From Pelobates cultripes (Eukaryota > Chordata > Amphibia > Anura > Pelobatidae): a stretch of 64,000 bases of DNA. The stretch covers positions 365,869,841 through 365,933,840 of the forward strand of contig OW240912.1 in the NCBI GenBank assembly GCA_933207985.1. The letters run 5' to 3'. The notes under the pieces were generated by a model, which had not been told where the DNA came from, ran no database searches, and saw nothing but the letters and a program-made list of their open reading frames with translations. Within the stretch, counting starts at the first letter, position 1, and each line of letters starts with the position of its first letter. The position numbers were made by a program, and so were the translations under genes. Shown here in pieces: positions 40,020-51,834 of this stretch.

Positions 40020-42240
40020 CACTACACCTGGAACAAACTAGAGAAAAAATTATCCCACGCCAAGGTTTAAAATATGCCTTTTGAATTACCCCAGGGTGTA
40101 TTCTTTAATAAATAGTATGTGTTTGTGGGGAAGTTTCAATAACCAACCGTCTAAACTACTCCAAATTGGAACATGGACACAGCGTAAAACTTCAAAGTTA
40201 GAAAAAAACTGAATGGCTGCGTCTCAAATGCGCCCCTTCAACATCCACATATACCTGGCAAAGGTACATACGGGGGTATTGCTGTACTCAGCCGACATAG
40301 CTGAGCAACATATGAAGTATTATACAGTCATAGCACACATAAGGTTTGCAAAATATGCTGCGCAAACTCACTTTGTATGTCAAAAAGGCAGAAAAAATGC
40401 TTATTACCACTACACTTGGTACAAGCTAGCGGAAAAATGATCCCACGCTAAGGTTCAAAATATGCCTTTTGAAATACCCTGGGATGTCTTCTTTAAGAAA
40501 TGGTATGGCTTTATGGGGAATTTGGATTATATAGCCTGGTAAAATACTCTAAAATGGGACATAGGCACAGCATAAAAATTCAAAGTTTGAAAAAAACTGG
40601 AATGGCTGTGTCCCAAATGTGCCCCTCCGATGTCCACACATACCTGGCAAAGGTACATACGGGGGTATTGCTGTACTCAGCCGACATAGCTGAGCAACAT
40701 ATGAAGTATTATACAGTCGTAGCACACATAAGGTTTGCAAAATATACTGTGCAAACTCACTTTGTATGTCAAAAGGCAGAAAAAACGCTTATTACCACTA
40801 CATCTGGTACAAGCTAGCGGAAAAATGATCCCACGCTAAGGTTCAAACTATACCTTTTGAAACACCCTGGGGTGTCTACTTTAAGAAATGGTAGGCCTTT
40901 GTGGGGTAGTTTGAATTTAAAACCTGCGAAGATGCTTGGAAATTGCACATAGGCCCAGCGTCAAAATTCAAAGTTTGGTAAAAACGGATATGGCTTGGTC
41001 TCCTATATGGCACTGTAGCTTCACAAAATAGTGCCAAAGACATTCATTGGGGGTGTATTTTTACTCAAAAGACTTAGCTGAGTATAATTTGGGAGGTTTG
41101 AACTTAGTGGCACATATGAAATATACAAAACGCCCAGCAAAAATGCAATCCGTATGTAAAAAATGCACAAAATAATTTTTTTACCACATACTTTGGCATA
41201 TATTGGTGAAAAAATGGGGGTATGTTAAGGCACAATATGCACCTTATGAGATACCCTGGAGTGTCTACTTTTACAAATGGTAGGCCTTTGTGGGGGTTTT
41301 TGAACAGTCAAACTGTTATAATACCCCAAATGGAAGCTAAGGCTCATTAAATCCATCTCTCAAAATTCTACTGTGAATACTGTAAAGGACAGGTCTCCTA
41401 TATGGCACTGTAGCTTCACGAAATAGTGCCAAAGACATTCATATGGGGTGTCATTTTACTCAGAAGACTTAGCTGAGCATAATTTGGGGGGTTTGAACTT
41501 AGTGGCACATATGAAATATACAAAACGCCCAGCAAAAATGCAATCCGTATGTAAAAAATGCACAAAATTATTTTTTACCACATACTTTGGCATATATTGG
41601 TGAAAAAATGGGGGCATGTTAAGGCACAATATGCACCTTATAAGATACCCTGGAGTGTCTACTTTTACAAATGGTAGGCCTTTGTGGGTTTTTTTTTGAA
41701 CAGTCAAACTGTTATAATACCCCAAATGGAAGCTAAGGCTCATTAAATCCATCTCTCAAAATTCTACTGTGAATACTGTAAAGGACAGGTCTCCTATATG
41801 GCACTGTAGCTTCACGAAATAGTGCCAAAGACATTCATATGGGGTGTCATTTTACTCAGAAGACTTAGCTGAGCATAATTTGGGGGGTTTGAACTTAGTG
41901 GCACATATGAAATATACAAAACGCCCAGCAAAAATGCAATCCGTATGTAAAAAATGCACAAAATTATTTTTTACCACATACTTTGGCATATATTGGTGAA
42001 AAAATGGGGGCATGTTAAGGCACAATATGCACCTTATAAGATACCCTGGAGTGTCTACTTTTACAAATGGTAGGCCTTTGTGGGGTTTTTTTGAACAGTC
42101 AAACTGTTATAATACCCCAAATGGAAGCTAAGGCTCATTAAATCCATCTCTCAAAATTCTACTGTGAATACTGAAAAGGACAGGTATCCTGTATGGCACT
42201 GTAACTTCACGAAATAGTGCAAAAGACATACAATGGGGGT
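40020..42240. repeat. Tandem array, units of about 390-396 bp
   Basis: About 5.6 units. Landmark distances: cctggcaaaggtacatac at 40,254 and 40,643 (389 bp), and gacaggt at 41,388, 41,784 and 42,179 (396 and 395 bp). The two central units are nearly identical, while the outer ones are diverged, which suggests recent homogenisation in the middle. Weak open frames repeat with the unit, but start and stop codons are not conserved between units. Confidence 0.9.
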
Positions 42241-43183
42241 GTCATTTTACTCAGCAGATGTAACTGAACACAAAATAAAACTTTGTACAGGAATAGCACA
42301 CACCAACTTTACAAAATATACACTAGAATTTCTCTGTTATAAGTTTGTGTGCCAAAAACCAAAAAGAACACAATTTTACTCCAATATTTAGCAGAGGTTG
42401 GCGATGAAATGGCTACGTAGAAAGTGTCAAAACAACCTTAGGTAAATAGCCCGTGATGTCTACTTTATATAAATATATACTTTTGTGTGGCAATTTTGTT
42501 TTCTTTTATGGCTATTAAGCTTACAAGACAAACATACCAAATTCTAAAATCGCTCCACATTAAAAGTTTATTTTACTCCTTGTGCTTTGTGACCTGTAAC
42601 TACCAAAAAAAACTTAAAATCCCAGACACATTATATATTCTGTAAATCAGAACAAATAAATAAATTTATTTTTAATTACTTTCCTTAACCTGCACTAATT
42701 ATGCACACATTATTATTGCAAAAACTGTAAAAAAAAACAATATTTTTCATTTTATTTGCATTTTTCTGTATTTTTTTTATAATAAGTAAGCATTTATATA
42801 TATATATGTTATATCAAATTAAAGCCCTTTCTGTCCTTTAAAAAACAGTATATAATATGTGTCGGTGCAATAAATGAGAGAGATGCAAATTGCAGTTGAA
42901 CGCAAACAGCAAGAAAATGCAAAAATTGCTTGTGTCATTAAGCGTAAGTCAAGCTTCTGAAGCTGTGTCCTTAAGGGGTTAAACCACATAGATTAAATGT
43001 TATTGCCAGTAATATGTGTTAACTGCATGACAGGTGAATAGTTCAAATTGTTAAACTAAAATATTCCTTGATTCTGCAAACTTCTCACTAAGCACAACCC
43101 CCATCCTCCAATATTGATGCATTTATCTGAGGATGTTACATTTTACCATTCATATATTTGAGGTAATTTTAACGAATGTTGTA

Positions 43184-43592
43184 GTTAATACAATGTTAAA
43201 CAAAAATCTGCACACCAGTCAAGCCATAAGACTTGCTTTTCCCACAGAAATCCCAAATCTGCAGTCATGTTACAACCGCAAAGGATTCTGGGTGGGCATA
43301 TGCAAATTAGTTTAACAAAGAATCACATTTTTTGCCTCATTCCATTTTAAACATGGATTCCTTTTAATCTGTGTTTGCAGTATACAACTGCTTGGAACAC
43401 AATTTAGGAAAAGATGCAAAACCAGTGACCCACTCACAGACAGCTGTTTCATTGTTAATGCAACTCGTCAGCATGAGGTTGGTTACTGGTTTGCTTATTG
43501 AGGCTTGGTAGTGCTTGGGAAGCAAAATCCAAATAGGTTATAAATCTTATGGCTTGACTGGTGTGCAGATTTTTGTTTAACATTGTATTAAC
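43184..43592. mobile_element. TA-flanked MITE with 47-bp inverted ends
   Basis: 409 bp starting GTTAATACAATGTTAAACAA and ending with its reverse complement. The ends match for about 47 bp through caccagtcaagccataag, and TA stands outside each end. It is compatible with a Tc1/mariner-type MITE. It has no coding frame and low divergence between the arms. Confidence 0.8.
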
Positions 43593-43822
43593 TATCAACA
43601 GACTTCAGACCTATATGGATTCTATTTATATATATATATATATATATGTTTGATAGATGCTGTTTGCCTTTTTTCACCATTACTTATGTGCTATGACTGC
43701 TCTTACAATAAATGCCTCTGATATTTATGTAAATATATTTGATTACCTTTATCTTTTCCTATTCTGTCACTGTTTATTGAGCATTGTACCTCTTAACCCT
43801 GAACTAAAACTAATAATAACAG

Positions 43823-43857
<35 letters not shown>

Positions 43858-43905
43858 AAAGAGAGATAGGGGGAAGAAAATAAAAACCCCAGTGACTATA
43901 TTTTA
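43593..43905. repeat. Simple repeats upstream of WDFY2
   Basis: A (TA)n run at about 43,628-43,648 and a (GA)n run at about 43,827-43,853 lie within otherwise plain sequence. No gene is seen. Confidence 0.8.
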
Positions 43906-43989
43906 GGCATATTACTGTGTTGTTGTTGTTGTTGTAACACATACAGCTAATAAAGTTCCACTATGTATTCAAAAAAAACAAAAACACCT

Positions 43990-44144
43990 TGTATGAGAGG
44001 GTGTGTTTTCAGCAGTGACGTGTAGGGTCATGTGACAGGCTGATGCCTGCAGGCTGCCTGGTGATGCGTACACAGTGAGTCGTGGTGCTGCCCGGGCTGA
44101 CACTTGGCTGTACCATTAGAGACACACAGTCCGCCCCGGGAACC
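43990..44144 (+). promoter_or_regulatory. WDFY2: WDFY2 promoter and 5' UTR region
   Basis: A locally GC-richer stretch directly before the start codon, without a TATA box. It contains TGACGTG (about 44,016) and gtcatgtgac (about 44,028-44,037), an E-box one base away from the GTCACGTGAC lysosomal/autophagy (CLEAR) motif. WDFY2 works on early endosomes, so a CLEAR-like site would be plausible but is unproven. The transcription start cannot be placed. Confidence 0.45.
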
Positions 44145-44281
44145 ATGGCAGCACAGATCCATCCCAAACCCCTCACCCGCAAACCCATCTTACTCAGCAA
44201 GCTGGAGGGCTCCCAGGACGTGGTGAACACGGCAGTGATTGTACCCAAGGAGGACGGGGTGATCAGTGTATCAGAGGACAG
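44145..44281 (+). CDS. WDFY2: WDFY2 exon 1 (WD repeat and FYVE domain protein 2), partial
   Basis: ATG in good context (aaccATGg) opens [14 protein letters not shown], then a stretch through EGSQDVV and [15 protein letters not shown]. This matches my recollection of the vertebrate WDFY2 N terminus much better than its paralogue WDFY1 (for example [10 protein letters not shown] and GVISVSEDR). The exon ends ...gacag|gtaaag, a consensus donor splitting the last Arg codon (phase 2). WDFY2 is a WD40 propeller with a FYVE finger that binds phosphatidylinositol 3-phosphate on early endosomes. This exon covers only the first blade strands. No frame damage. An in-frame upstream ATG at 44,082 would add 21 residues not expected in the family. 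Exon 2 was not found in the remaining 19.7 kb. Confidence 0.88.
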
Positions 44282-45387
44282 GTAAAGCCTTAGCTCTCTC
44301 TATAGAGGATGCAGCACTCTCCTGGCCCCCCTGGACACATGCTTTCTCTCAGGTGACAGCTCCTCTCTCTCTCTCTCCCTCTCCCTGGCTGGCTGTACAT
44401 TAATAAACACCCTGCTTGGGTTGCACTTTGCATCATGCTATGCCAGGGTTGGTGTAAAAGCTTGCTTGCCCAGGTGCCCTCTGTGCTGGCATTTATTTAC
44501 TTTTTGTTGCATGATCACAGTTGGCAAGTTCACCCATTTTTTTTTTTTGCAGTGCATGACATTCCCTGGGTGCCCATTATAGTTTTAGGCTTGTACTCAT
44601 AATAATTAGGTGTGAACAGGAGTGCTCCTTTGGTTGCCATGAATATTTAATTATAGGTCCTTTTTTACTGTGTGTGTATTTATTTATATATAATTCTAGC
44701 AGCAAGAACTGTCTTGCAAACTATGTAAAACTAGATTACTAAATGGAATGAGAATGTAGAGATAGAACCATAGAATCTGAATATTCAGTGTGTGCTTCGT
44801 TTTAAACAACTATTGTTTAGATAATACTGGAATTGATGAATTTGTTAAACTAAGCAATATTTGTCAAAAATGTTAAAAATACAGCCCGGTTTAATGTTTG
44901 TATGCCACAAATTACTTCATATAAGAACTCTGTACAAGACTATTAACCTTGTCAGTGGTTTAGTTGAATATATATATGTTGTCATGGGACCAGGATGAGA
45001 ACCTTCAAAGAGTAAATATAGTATAAGGCAAACTGAAGCAAATGTTAACGTTGCATTTATTTAAATGTGTCATTTGAGTGCACCACTGCTTTATATAATT
45101 GGACATTAAAGTACTAATTGTAATCAGGAACTGAAATTGCTTTTTAGGTTTTTAATTAAAATGCTATACCTTGTTTACTCCACTGAATGTTTGTATGCAA
45201 ATACAAATAATTTAGTTAAATAAACACATCTTGTTTCATTGTTGTTTAACTGGATTCAAGAATGGCATGTAAACTAGGAAAAATTTAACTCAGCTCCTAT
45301 AGAAGCGCCATACAAATAAATAAGGTTTTAGAGGAAACAGGTGTATTCTAAATTGCGGATAAATGGTTCTGAAAGCAATACAAAATA
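44282..45387 (+). other. WDFY2 intron 1, first part
   Basis: Begins gtaaag. Contains a CT-rich run (about 44,358-44,388) and AT-rich sequence without other features. Confidence 0.7.
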
Positions 45388-45403
45388 GCAGTTAAAGTTT
45401 TTT

Positions 45404-46656
45404 TTTGTGGAATTTTTATTTTTGCAGTGCATATAATGGATACAGACTGGCTTGAGGTACCCCAAAGGCATTCCTCGAGCTGCTTAACATAAGTAACAAG
45501 TAGGGTAAAAGCTAGGCAATGCACAATTTTATAGTGGATAGTAGCAATAACGTATGTGAAACATAAGAGTAGTAAAATAGAGTAAGTAACAAGCGTATGA
45601 CATATTCCCTTACTGCTAAGAGATAGGTACTATGTGTAGATAGTCATGGTAAGGTAAGAGGTACAGTAGAGTTTACCACCCCAGACAGCCCCAACACCCT
45701 GGCTAGCACCCTATATGAATGATAGCAGATTAGATTGCATTACCCTCTGGACCTGTTGTAGCAAGCAAAGTGTAACGCTATCATGTAACACAAGTATGGC
45801 AAACCAGAAGTCCAATATGGCCCCAATTCTGGGTAGGCGCTGGGGTCAGGGATCCATCTTGGTTGTTATCCTATCCCCCTTGTAGGTAATGTAGTGACCC
45901 AGAGTGCTTGGCTTCTCAGGCTGTCAGGCAGGGGAGACGTCTTCATATTTTTGTGCAGCAGTGGCTTTCTACTCCCCTCACCATCCCTGCGTGTTTCCTT
46001 CTGCATGGTGCTGGGGTTAAAGAGCTTCAGGGTTTGCCGGCCGGCTAATTTTACCGCCTTACGCCGCTTAGGCCGTCGTCGCTGGCTCCGGTATGCTGGG
46101 CTCGCGGTGTGTGCAGCAGGGCGCTTCGGGGAATAGCGAGATGGTTCAGGAGGTGCCTTGATGGTCTCCGTGGGTGTCAGCTTGCTCTCCAGCGCCCTAC
46201 AAAAGGCGTTAAAGATTGCCTCCAGGCGCTGGTATGTGTCGTCCGCCATCTTAGGTAGTGCTCCACCTTGCTCGCGGGTGTTTGCGGCTCTGATGCGGCT
46301 CTCCGATGGGGTTTGGGAGCCATCAGGGTGGGGACCGGGATAACCCCAACCGGTCCAAAGGGGGGGGTTAGCAGGGCTCCAGGTACATGCTCAGCACTTT
46401 GATCACGCCAGTCTGGGAGAGCGGCCGCCTCTCCCCTCCTCAGCGCTCACTAGGCCTTAGTGGATCTTGGTGTCTGGAGTGCTTGAAAAGGCTGTTAGAA
46501 GCATTCGCAGGTCGGGTCTTTTTACATGTAGTTGGGGGTAAGTCGCTTGGTGCCCAGTTTTGGATATTTCCGTCAAAATAGCAAGTTTGCTTAGTGTGTT
46601 CCTGGGAGCTCACAAGAAACACAACCAGTCACCATGAGTGTCAGGCCCCGCCCCCC
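45404..46656 (-). mobile_element. L1-like short retroelement, complete with 16-bp target duplication
   Basis: Perfect direct repeats gcagttaaagtttttt flank it at 45,388-45,403 and 46,657-46,672. On the minus strand it starts GGGGGGCGGGGCCTGACAC and ends in a short poly(A), so it inserted by target-primed reverse transcription. At 1,253 bp it has a 5' segment with an ORF1-like start and a 3' non-coding segment, but no reverse transcriptase. It must have been mobilised by a LINE elsewhere. Confidence 0.8.
45866..46249 (-). pseudogene. ORF1-like frame of the L1-like short element
   Basis: 127 codons starting MADDTYQRLEAIFNAFCRAL in the context aagATGgcg. The first 25 residues resemble the longer frame at 25,941-26,640, and the middle is very basic (RSQRRRPKRRKAVKL), as in nucleic-acid-binding ORF1 tails. 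No RRM, zinc knuckle or coiled coil is recognisable. Probably the truncated start of a LINE ORF1 joined to 3' sequence. Confidence 0.45.
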
Positions 46657-46808
46657 GCAGTTAAAGTTTTTTATCAAAAGCTTTCCCAATTTACCTGCAG
46701 AATGGAAAAGTTGGAGGCCCATATGGATTATCTTTTAGTACATTTAGATGTATTTCAGTGGTGGGTAAAAAGTAAACACCCATCAATTCCAATGATCCTT
46801 TGCCAGCG

Positions 46809-47202
46809 TTAAAGGACCACTATAGTGCCCTGAGAGTGCCCCCACCCTCAGAGTCCCCCTCCCGCTGGGCCCTAGGGGGAGGAAGGGGTTAAACTTACCT
46901 CTTTCTCCAGCGCCGGGCAGGGAGCTCTCCTCCTCCTCTTCGGCTGAATGCACATGCGTGGCATATAATGCTTTCCTATGGACGCTGGCGTCTTCTCACT
47001 GTGAAAATCACAGTGAGAAGCGCGGAAGCCCTCTAGCGGCTGTCAATGAGACAGCCACTAGAGGCTGGATTAACCCATTTATAAAGATATCAGTTTCTCT
47101 GAAACTGCTATGTTTATAGAAAAAAGGGTTAAACCTAGCTGGACCAGGCACCCAGACCACCTCATTAATCTGAAGTGGTCTGGGTGCCTATAGTGGTATA
47201 TT
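46809..47202. mobile_element. T2/Kolobok-type MITE, right end worn
   Basis: TTAAAGGACCACTATAGTGCC at the left. The inner hairpins ctcactgtgaaaatcacagtgag and cagtttctctgaaactg are present. The right end GTGCCTATAGTGGTAT lacks a clean TTAA. Confidence 0.7.
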
Positions 47203-47501
47203 TGTAGAGGTAAGTGGTATTCAGCTGCTCAGAATCATTGCTAAACCTTTCGGCTCTAACGAATGACCGTCTCCAGTGGCCTGTCCAGTGTTAACTGCAC
47301 CATAGAAATATTTTGGATTTAAAATGAGAGAGTAGAAAGCCTTCGAGCAGAGTGGGAGTTGGCAAGAGAAACCTCTCCCATTTGTCAAACAGCTTGAAGA
47401 TGGGTTGCCAAAGAAAGCAGAGGCACTAAACCTTTAGAGTTCTTGCATCCCAACCACTATAATAAGTTGTACTGTTTGTAGTGTCGCTTTAAAAATCAAA
47501 A

Positions 47502-47750
47502 AAGGGACACTATAGGCACTGTAACTTAATCTTATTAAAGTGGTTATAGTGTTGGTATGAATTGGTATGGCTTTAAGGAAGTGTGTAATCTTTGCCTTAG
47601 CTATCCCCTCCGTGGCGGTGAAGCTGTTGGAAGCCAGGTAGCCTCAATCAAACTACTTGGAATGGGTTTAACACTGAATAGAGGGGCAGTGCCATGGAAA
47701 TCCAGGCACTATTCGATGAGATGATTATCGTGCCTAGAGTATCCCTTTAA
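47502..47750. mobile_element. T2/Kolobok-type MITE, short
   Basis: aaaGGGACACTATAGGCACTG at the left pairs with GTGCCTAGAGTATCCCTTTAA at the right, about 249 bp. The left TTAA is mutated. Confidence 0.65.
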
Positions 47751-47809
47751 ATAGTAATATCAAAATGTTATTAAACAACTTTTTTTTTTTTGTACAGTTG
47801 TTTCCAAGC

Positions 47810-48285
47810 TTAAAGGAACATTATAGTGTCAGTAACACAAACATGTATTCCTGGCACTATAGTGTTAAACTCACTATTTAGATAACCAGCTCCCCTAGAA
47901 TCTCATGAGAGGCATTTTTATCCACTTTTTTTCCCCCATGTCGATCTTGCAGCGGTTGGCTCTACCTCCATGACCTATGAAGCTGCTATCAGCATTTCCT
48001 CCTAGAGATACATATAATCAATTCATCTCTAAGGAAAACGTTCAGCCATGCAGTGCTTGGAGACGCTGAATGCCAGTGCTGCACCCTATGCAGCACTGAC
48101 CCAGGAAGCACCTCTAGTGGCCGTCTGAGTGACTACCACTGGGGGTGTCCCTAAGGAGCAATCTAAACACTTATTTTTCTCTGAAAAGCCAGTGTTTACA
48201 TTAAATAGCCTGCAGGGACAGACTGTAGACACCTGAACCACTACATTAAGCTGCAGTGGTTCTGATGACTATAGTGTCCCTTTAA
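47810..48285. mobile_element. T2/Kolobok-type MITE
   Basis: TTAAAGGAACATTATAGTGTC at the left and GACTATAGTGTCCCTTTAA at the right. The interior contains the ctctagtggccgtctgagtga block of the family. Confidence 0.75.
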
Positions 48286-48444
48286 ATAACATGAGAGAGT
48301 CTGGTTCGGGAAAAATTTAATTTGAATTCGACCATATTGAGTGTACTTTTAAAGTAGGTCTTGAAACATTTGATTTAAATCTAGGAGCCAGTTTTTTTAA
48401 ATAACTACAAAGCTTTATTTTCAATGACAAAAAAACCCCAGGTC

Positions 48445-48956
48445 TTAAAGGGACACTAAAGTTACCTGAACCATTAGAGCTTAATGTAGTAGTTCGAGTA
48501 ACTAGAGCCTGTAACTATACCAGGCTTTTTAGAAAAAAAGGCATTGGTGCCTAGTTACACCTCTAGTGGCAGTCACTCAGATGGCAACTAGAGGTGCTTC
48601 TTAGACTGGTGCTGCACACACATTCAGTGTCTTCACGCTCTGCATGGAGGCACTGAATGTTTTCCATAGAGATGCATTGATTCATCTCTATGAGGATATG
48701 CTGAATGGCGCAGCGTGGCTTTTTGCCGTGCATGCGCTATAAATTCCTAGTGCTTTCCTATTGGAAATAATTAGATTGGCTGCAATCATCAAGATCACCG
48801 GCCACACTTGTGACCTCAGCGACCCCTGTAGTTCCGACACTGCACCGGCAGGCATCGATGCCGTGTTGAACGGGCTGACAAACAACCAGACGCCAAAACA
48901 AAAATTCCTAGTGGCCATGGGGTCCTGACACCTGGGATTTTCCAGCCCTGCTTTAA
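48445..48956. mobile_element. T2/Kolobok-type MITE, right end worn
   Basis: TTAAAGGGACACTAAAGTTACC at the left. The interior includes catagagatgcattgattcatctct and ctagtggcagtcactcagatg. The right end (tggggtcctgacacctggga...ctttaa) is diverged. Confidence 0.6.
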
Positions 48957-50195
48957 AGGGAACATGTTACTGTGATAATTGCTCTCTTTATACATTGCTA
49001 GTAAATGTGTAGAAGAGCTGATAATTTTAAAATAAAATCATCTTGTTTTTTATATGTCCTGAGCCACCTTGGGTTTTCTGACCCAGAGTGCTTTGCAAAC
49101 GTCAATTGAGGCACCTGCTACTTCGGTGTAGCCAACTTAGGCTCAGATATCAACAATGGTTGTGGCATTTCGTTTAACAATATCTTCTAGCGCACACCTT
49201 GTTGGATCAGATAATGTTTACCTATTTCCATTGTAGGCAGAGTTTAATAGGCTCTTTTGTTATGCATGACAGAAAGTCCCTTTTATACTGCTGGAGCAGT
49301 TTAGTGTAGGGAGCATTTTTCCAGGATCACATGTAGAATGAGAGGAAAGATTCGCTCAAGTTGTACTTTGAAACCATAACAAAGTTATTGAAGTCTCATT
49401 GCAGTGGAAGTAAATAAAATAACTAGGTTGTCGGTCAACTTGGCTCGGAAAGTGTTTGCAACTGACTTTATGATGAAGATGGCATTTATATAATTTCGTA
49501 AACCTAATGTTGTTTAAACGCAGTACTGTCACTTGAAATTATCTTTATGTAAGTAAACTCTAAACCGTATTCCCTACACGTTTATATAAACTAAACAAGT
49601 TTGTATGAATATGTTGCTCATCTCTTGAACATTGTTCAATTTGCTCATGGGGTAAGGTCACCTTGAAATATTTTCCTGTTACTAATAACCAGGCTTATGA
49701 GAGCACGTAATGACATCAGCCATTCAGAACCTTCCATTTCCATAGTTGTACTGCTTGCATCTCATGACCTCTTTAAAAAAATTAAATAAATCAAACTATT
49801 TAACAGGTTGAAGTTTGGTCATCATAACCGGTTTGAAAATGCTCTGTGATGTATCAAGAAATGTTGGTAATTCTACAGGCTGTATAATGTTGAGATATTT
49901 TGTCAGAGGATTTTTTTTCCTCATTTTTTTTTTTTCTTTGTAGCTTGTTTTTAGTTTTATGCAGCTATGTCTTCAGAGAGGTGTAAATGCCTGTAGCGAA
50001 TGGCTTATATTGCTATAGTGTTCCAGTGGTCAGCCCACAATGCACTGTTCTTTGGATGTTCAGTAAGCAATATGCAAATTGATAAGATAATTCTTTCTTT
50101 TTATCTGTATTTTTATTTTCAATAGAAGCTAAACACAGAAAGTGGACACAAAATAAAGATAAATCAAGTTCTTTTAAAATATGCATAATTGGCTT
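48957..50195 (+). other. WDFY2 intron 1, unique-looking stretch
   Basis: About 1.2 kb without element ends, tandem repeats or conserved coding sequence that I can recognise. Confidence 0.5.
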
Positions 50196-50615
50196 CCAAT
50201 ATAATTTGTATGCAGATGACACGCAAATCTACCTGTCCTCTCCTGATCTCTCCCCGTCCCTCTTGACTAGTGTCTCTGACTGCCTCTGCTGTTTCTAACT
50301 GTATGGCTGCCCACTTCCTTAAACTAAACTTGACCAAAACTGAAATTCTGGTCTTTCCTCCCTCAAGTGTTGTTACTCCTGTGTCTGTCTCCCTCCAAGT
50401 CAATGGTACTACCATCAGCTCCACCATGCAGGCTTGGTGCCTAGGTGTTCTCTTTGACTCCAACCTCTCCTTCAAGCCTCATGTTCAATCTATCGCCAAA
50501 TCCTGTCGTTTCCATCTCAAAAACATCGCGCGCATCCGCCCCTACTTAACGCCAGATGCGACTAAGGTGTTAGTCCATTCCACTGTCCTTTCTCGCCTTG
50601 ACTACTGTAATCCGC
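50196..50615 (+). pseudogene. L2/CR1-type LINE reverse transcriptase fragment
   Basis: The plus strand first reads LYADDTQIYLS (YADD catalytic box at about 50,209-50,220) and continues in that frame to about 50,300. It then changes frame into LNLTKTEILVFPP, AWCLGVLFDSNLSFKPHV, HLKNIARIRPYL and TVLSRLDYCN. This is the standard order downstream of the palm in L2/CR1-clade LINEs. About 140 codons survive, with a frame change, on the same strand as WDFY2. Inactive. Confidence 0.8.
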
Positions 50616-50738
50616 AAAGAGATGGAGCCGCTGTGGTGAGACTAGTGCGGTTAGGGGAGAAAGGTAAATAATACTCGCCTTTAAACGCTCAGGGGGGAAG
50701 TGAGGGAATACCTACATAATTAGGATAACACTTTATCG

Positions 50739-51197
50739 TTAAAGGACCACTATAGGCACCCAGACCACTTCAGCTTAATGAAGTGGTCTGGGTGCCAGGT
50801 CCAGCTAGGTTTAACCCTTTTTTCTATAAACAGAGAAACTGCTATGTTTATAATAAGGGTTAATCCAGTCTCTAGTGGCTGTCTCATTGACAGCCGCTAG
50901 AGGCGCTTCCGCGCTTCTCACTGTGATTTTCACAGTGAGAAAACGCCAGCGTCCATAGGAAAGCATTGTGAATGCTTTCCTATGTACTGGCTGAATGCGC
51001 ACGTGGCTCCTGCCGCGCATGCATAGTCAGCCGAGGAGGAGGAGAGTCCCCTGCCCGGTGCTGGAAAAAGAGGTAAGTTTAACCCCTTCCACTCCTTAGA
51101 GCCCGACGGGAGGGGGACCCTGAGGGTGGGGCACCTTCAGGGCACTATAGTGCCAGGAAAAAGAGTATGTTTTCCTGGCACTATAGTGGTCCTTTAA
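50739..51197. mobile_element. T2/Kolobok-type MITE
   Basis: TTAAAGGACCACTATAGGCACC at the left and CACTATAGTGGTCCTTTAA at the right. It contains hairpins acttcagcttaatgaagt, ctcactgtgattttcacagtgag and ccataggaaagcattgtgaa with its complement. Confidence 0.85.
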
Positions 51198-51334
51198 GAA
51201 AACATGTTTGTATTCCTAACGCTGTAGTATTTCTTTACGATTACAAACATAACCTAAAACATAATTGTATTAAATGTCCAAATGGTGTTAATTTTTAAGA
51301 ATGTCAACATAGCGAGCATAACTAATCTTATTTC

Positions 51335-51539
51335 TTAAAGAGACACTCCGGGCACCAAAACAACTTTGTTTAAAGTTGTGATGGTGCCAGGAGGCCCCCG
51401 TGGACACCCTCACCTTTAAGGGGTTAAACGATTCAAGAACGGTTTAAACACTTGAGGCAATAGTGTCCCTGGGAGCCTCCTGACACCGCAACAACTTTAT
51501 TTTAATGAAGTTGTTTGGGTGCCTGAAACATCCCTTTAA
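51335..51539. mobile_element. T2-like MITE, short divergent copy
   Basis: TTAAAGAGACACTCCGGGCACC at the left and GGTGCCTGAAACATCCCTTTAA at the right, 205 bp with inverted ends and an inner pair caactttgtttaaagttg. Confidence 0.7.
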
Positions 51540-51834
51540 ATGAATGAGCGTATCTATTGTTAAACATCAAACCACTGAATACTACTACAGCTGAGTGTAA
51601 AAATAGCATGCATTGATTCCCTATGCACTGCACTGCTTCCCATGTTATACAGGCTCTGCACGTCATTGCAGCATAACAGATTTGATGCGTCAAAATATCC
51701 CGTAATTTTATGTGTTGAAGGTTTTAAGCAATGCTTTAGGGGTTCATAGTAGATGTTAAAGTAGGTGCAAGGTGACCAGCAAATATTCTGGAACATGTCT
51801 CAATGAGGCTTAAATCAACAAAGTAAAGGAGGAG

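Larger units (their letters stand above)
38900..42982. mobile_element. Kolobok-like TTAA element, copy B
   Basis: About 4.1 kb from TTAA-CCCCTTCAGGACGGGTG to GTCCTTAAGGGG-TTAA. The right 200 bases mirror the left end of copy A. Interior: five consecutive GC-rich hairpins, AT-rich spacer with two similar blocks (ttaaccccttccctgccaa at 39,283 and 39,604), then a tandem array. No transposase is visible. The perfect CCCCTTAAGG and TTAA on the right support a TTAA-targeting element. Confidence 0.6.

Noticed and set aside
40213..41752. Repeated 60-105-codon frames in the tandem array
   Set aside because: Start and stop positions change between units and no codon preservation is seen.
40020..42240. 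CRISPR-like array
   Set aside because: Units are about 390 bp with no short repeat/spacer pattern, in eukaryotic DNA.
35562..42982. A single 7.4-kb transposon spanning both CCTTAAGG ends
   Set aside because: Inner termini near 38,267 and 38,900 and the mirrored layout fit two elements better.
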